From Candidatus Falkowiibacteriota bacterium (lineage in GTDB: Bacteria; Patescibacteriota; Patescibacteriia; Patescibacteriales; VMTK01), in assembly GCA_013791585.1 (NCBI GenBank), contig VMTK01000026.1, positions 1-52,620 on the forward strand: a DNA stretch of 52,620 nt, given 5' to 3'. The notes under the pieces are model-generated. The model did no database searches, was not told where the DNA came from, and was given only the letters and a program-made list of their open reading frames with translations. Below are positions 48,996 through 52,620 of this stretch, in pieces (positions within the stretch are counted from its first letter, which is position 1; every line of letters starts with the position of its first letter). The translations under genes were made by a program, and so were the position numbers.

Positions 48996-51900
48996 TTATC
49001 TCCTCCCTCTCGGATCATCTTTCTCTTCCTTGTTCTCGTAATTGCTTTCCAGCACAACCGGCTTGTCGTTTTTATCAAGCAGTTCAACATCAAGGCAAAG
49101 GCCTTTTAATTCTCTGGTTAAAACATTAAAAGATTCCGGAACGTTCAATTTTTTGATCGGCTCGCCCTTGATGATGGACTCGTAGGCCTTGCTTCGCCCG
49201 GGCACATCATCTGATTTAATAGTTAAAATTTCCTGCAAAGTATGCGCGGCGCCATAGCCCTCAAGCGCCCAAACTTCCATTTCGCCGAACCTCTGGCCGC
49301 CGAATTGGGCTTTGCCGCCAAGCGGCTGCTGGGTTATTAGAGAATACGGGCCGATTGAGCGCTGATGTATTTTGTCTTCAACCATATGATTAAGCTTAAG
49401 CATATACTTATACCCAACCGTTACTTTATTGGCAAAAAAATCTCCTGTCTTCCCGTCAATTAACTTTACTTTTCCGTCTTCAGGCAATCCGGCTTTTTTT
49501 AATTCCTGCCTGATGCGCTCTTCGGAAATTCCATTCAGCGGACGCACCGCGATCTTGTAGCCAAGCTTTTCGGCCGCAAACCCCAAGTGCGTTTCAAGCA
49601 ATTGCCCTAAATTCATGCGGGAAATAACGCCCAACGGGGATAAAATTATGTCAATCGGGGTTCCGTCCTCCAAATACGGCATATCTTCAACCGGAACGAT
49701 CTTGGAAATAACGCCTTTATTTCCATGCCTGCCCGCCATTTTGTCTCCTGCTTGGACTTTCCTTAAATTAGCGACTGTAATTTGAATTGATTGGATTACT
49801 CCGGCTGACAGCTTATCTCCGTCTTCGCGGGAAAATACTTTAATATCAATGACTTTGCCATGCTCGCCATGCTCCAAGTAAAGAGAAGAATCGCGGACAT
49901 CTTTCGCTTTGTCGCCGAATATGGCCCTGAGAAGCTTTTCCTCGGCTGACAATTCCGTTTCGCCTTTTGGCGTAATCTTGCCTACCAAAATATCGCCTGA
50001 CGACACTTCCGCGCCAACGCAGACAATCCCCCGCTCATCAAGATTTTTTAACTTTTCTTCGCTGATATTCGGAATATCGCTGGTAACCGCTTCCGGGCCC
50101 AATTTGGTGTCGCGGACATCTATTTTATAATCTTCAATATGTATTGACGAAAAAACATCGTCCTTGACCAAGCGCTCGGAAATTATGATAGCGTCTTCAA
50201 AATTAAAGCCCTCCCATGACATGAAAGCCACCAAGACATTGCGCCCCAAAGACAATTCGCCATGATCAACGGCTGAACTGTCAGTCAAAACGTCTCCTTT
50301 TTTTATCGCGTCTCCTTTGTTGACAATCGGCCTCTGGTTAATGCAGGTTGAAGCGTTAGAGCGCAAAAATTTATTCAATTCATATTTTTTAACATCTCCT
50401 TTATCGCTTTTTATTTCAATCGCTCCGCTTTCAACTTTTGTTATTTCACCATCGTCTTCCGCTATAATCACATGGCCTGAATCGCGGGCCGCCCTGGCTT
50501 CAATCCCGGTGCCGACAATCGGAGATTCAGCGGTTATCAAAGGCACGGCCTGGCGCTGCATGTTCGTTCCCATTAAAGCCCTGATGCCGTCATCATGCTC
50601 TAAAAAAGGAATTAAAGATGTGGCGATTGAAACAATCTGATTGGCCGCCACGCCGATAAAATCAATGTTGTTCACATGCTCAATCGACGGCTTGCCGTAT
50701 CTTCTCGCCTCGGTTTTATCAACTAAAAAATATCCGTCTTTATCAACGGGAACGGTAAAAGTGGCGATAATATATTTCTCTTCCTCAAAGGCGTCCAAAT
50801 AAACCATTTCATTGGTGATAACCGGCTTGATGGGAATCAAAGCATCTTCTTCAAGCTTTGCTTTAAGCTCTTGCGCCATTTTTTTACTGATAACTTCACC
50901 TGCTTTAATAATAAGCTGCCCTTTTTTATCTTTCCGATTTCCGACATCCGAAATCCGACATCCGGAATATATATCTTCGCGGACAATTTTGCCTTCGGTA
51001 ATCTTGGGATTATTTTTAATGTCATGCAGCACTCTCATGTAGCATGCTTCCAAAAAGCCGTATTGGTTTAATTTGGCATAGCTGGCAAGATGCCCCACCA
51101 AGCCGATATTCGGGCCTTCCGGAGTGGCAATCGGGCAAATTCTGCAGTAATGAGTCGTGTGCACATCGCGCACTTCAAAGCCGGCCCTTTCGCGAGTCAA
51201 GCCGCCCGGACCCATGGCGGACAGCCGCCTCTTGTGCTCCAGCTCCGCCAATGGATTGGTCTGGTCCATAAACTGGGACAGCTGGGAAGACATAAAAAAC
51301 TCCTTGACCACGCTGATAACCGGCCTGGCATTGATTAATTTATTCGGGGTTAAAACGTCAACATCCATAATGCTCATCCTGTCCCTGATAATCCTTTCCA
51401 TGCGCGACAAGCCGATTCTGAATTTATTTTGGATTAATTCTCCGATCGCGCGGACGCGGCGGTTGCCTAAATGGTCTATGTCGTCTTCCTGCTCCTGCGT
51501 TATGTTCAATCTGATAATTTCTTTGATAATGGCTATCAGATCTTCGCGGCGCAATATTCTTGTTTCTTTGTTGTTGGGTATGTCAAAGCCGAATCTTTTA
51601 TTTATCTTATAGCGCCCGACCCGGTCAAAATCATAGCGGTCAAACCGGAAAAACATTGAATGTATCAATTGCCGCGCGTTGTCGGTTGTCGCCAAATCGC
51701 CCGGCCTGATCCTTTTATACACTTCTTTCAATCCTTCCGCTTCGTTTTTCGCGATGTCTTTCGCTATGGTGGAGTCAATATAGCTTATCTCTTTGCCAAA
51801 GTCGGCATCCTTTCCGCCAGAGGCGGATCCGCCTTTGGCGGAAAAAAGCTCTTTTATTTCTTCGTCAGAGGCAAAGCCGAAAGCGCGCAGCAAAGAAGTG

Positions 51901-52463
51901 ATCGCCACTTTTCTTTTGCGGTCTATCCTTACCCAGATAACATTATTCATGTCGGTTTCAATTTCCAGCCAGGCTCCGCGGTTAGGTATTATTTTGGCCC
52001 CGTAATATTTTTTGCCGCGAATATTCTCCGAAGTGAAAATAACTCCGGCGCTTCTGATCAGCTGGGAGACAACAACTCTTTCAATTCCATTGACAATAAA
52101 AGTCCCGTTTTTGGTCATCAAAGGAAAATCGCCCAAAAAAACTTCCTGGCTTACTGTTTTATTTGACTTTTTGTTAACCAACCTGGCGTTAATTCTAAAC
52201 GGAGCTTCATAAGTAATGTTTTTCGCCCTGCTTTCCGCTTCATTGAATTTTGGAGCGTCTAAATAATAATCTTCCAGGTATAGCTCCAAGTCCCGCTTGA
52301 CAACATCGGTAATGGGGGAAATTTCGTCAAACAAATCAATCAGCCCGTTTTCCAAAAACCAATTAAACGAATTTTTTTGTATCTCAATCAAATCAGGCAA
52401 GGGCATTGTCCTGTCGTAATCAACAAAATGTTTTCTTTTAAAAGTTTTAATTTGATCAGGCAT
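48996..52463 (-). CDS. rpoB: RNA polymerase subunit β
   Basis: The 1155-residue protein is the β subunit, with the rifampicin-region signature [30 protein letters not shown]-like segment at about residue 385 (here SAMGPGG), the motif [19 protein letters not shown], and the C-terminal [15 protein letters not shown] and [23 protein letters not shown]. Two in-frame repeats are visible: a GGATCC-centred palindrome (51811-51844, [13 protein letters not shown]) and word-repeat DNA (50930-50970, [11 protein letters not shown]). The core enzyme motifs are not disturbed. Its start is 24 bp from the right inverted repeat, which may contain its leader or promoter. Confidence 0.98.
   Translation of the reverse strand: [1155 protein letters not shown]
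50930..50970. repeat. In-frame word repeat in rpoB
   Basis: CCGACATCCGAAATCCGACA words are read as [16 protein letters not shown], in a surface region between IYSG and GQLIIKAG. It matches the style of intergenic word repeats. Confidence 0.65.
51811..51844. repeat. In-frame GGATCC-centred palindrome in rpoB
   Basis: TTTCCGCCAGAGGC at the left and GCCTTTGGCGGAAA at the right (one mismatched pair) around GGATCC (51825-51830). Translated [14 protein letters not shown]. The copy at 11594-11629 in the ArsA gene is nearly the same in sequence, orientation and frame. Confidence 0.92.
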
Positions 52464-52487
52464 AGTATTATAGAGTTATATTGTTAT

Positions 52488-52620
52488 ATTGGGTATAAGT
52501 AACTTAATTTGGTGGAAAATTTATTAAAATTTTATCTAACACTAAAGACAAAATAGTAGTTTTATGGGAAAATTCATGTGTATGTCTAAAAAACACGTGA
52601 AATCCCCCTGCTGTCAGGGA
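52488..52620. repeat. Terminal inverted repeat, right copy
   Basis: Exact reverse complement of bases 8-140. It begins 25 bp upstream of the rpoB start codon. See the left copy for the possible explanations. Confidence 0.95.

Noticed and set aside
1-52620. A circular contig (shared ends)
   Set aside because: The shared ends are inverted, not direct, so they cannot close a circle.
1-52620. CRISPR array, tRNA or rRNA genes
   Set aside because: The tandem word repeats have no uniform spacers, and I saw no cloverleaf-like or rRNA-like sequence. A tRNA or covariance-model scan would be decisive; I cannot run one.

Overview
The window looks like a contig from an AT-rich, anaerobic, small-genome bacterium, most likely a Patescibacteria (CPR) member close to the ABY1-type lineages. 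Reasons: standard genetic code, bacterial rpoB/rpoC, LeuRS, RtcB ligase, CNNM/CBS protein, NrdR with a class III (anaerobic) ribonucleotide reductase, bactofilin, a small one-TM protein typical of that radiation, and many short word-repeat hairpins between genes. The taxonomy is inferred from gene content and style only. I saw no tRNA, rRNA or CRISPR array.

Layout. 0-7.3 kb (+ strand): CNNM transporter-like protein, leuS, rtcB, an MFS transporter, separated by word-repeat hairpins. 7.4-23.8 kb (- strand): a gas vesicle cluster of about 22 genes, transcribed gvpA > GvpC-like > DnaJ zinc finger > GvpC-like > gvpN > two small proteins > gvpH > CDC48 > coiled coil > wHTH > actin-like > GvpF/L-J-domain > membrane protein > GvpF/L > ArsA-ArsA > gvpG > gvpO > GvpF/L > GvpS-K fusion > gvpJ > bactofilin > pilin remnant. 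23.8-26.45 kb: a gene-poor stretch with one XRE regulator, perfect DnaA boxes, poly-G tracts, several structured repeats and an MFS gene tail. 26.3-30.8 kb (+): an NrdR-controlled promoter, nrdR, nrdD, a separate 45-residue glycyl-radical ORF, nrdG and a small membrane protein. 31.2-43.4 kb (-): a defence island (AAA-like ATPase, GHKL-HEPN protein, cytosine-5 methylase, Eco57I-type enzyme, Bro-N protein, PLD-SNF2 helicase). 43.5-52.5 kb (-): rpoC, a second Bro-N gene lying between rpoC and rpoB, then rpoB. The first and last ~133 bp of the window are a perfect inverted repeat.

How the genes may work together. GvpA is the shell protein, the GvpC-like proteins would brace it, and GvpJ, GvpS-K, GvpG, GvpO, GvpN and three GvpF/L proteins form the usual accessory set. 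The unusual part is a large proteostasis set in the same cluster: an Hsp20-like GvpH, a J-domain fused to a GvpF/L, a free DnaJ-type zinc finger, a CDC48 unfoldase, a double ArsA/Get3 ATPase and an actin/Hsp70-fold ATPase, followed by a bactofilin. This is the best candidate for an undescribed system: a chaperone-rich gas vesicle assembly line.

Three other observations stand out. LeuRS carries a complete serine-hydrolase domain inside its editing domain. The glycyl-radical segment of NrdD is a separate ORF in another frame. Several families of GC-rich palindromes are inserted in frame inside coding sequences (one nearly identical 34-bp palindrome sits in both rpoB and the ArsA gene).
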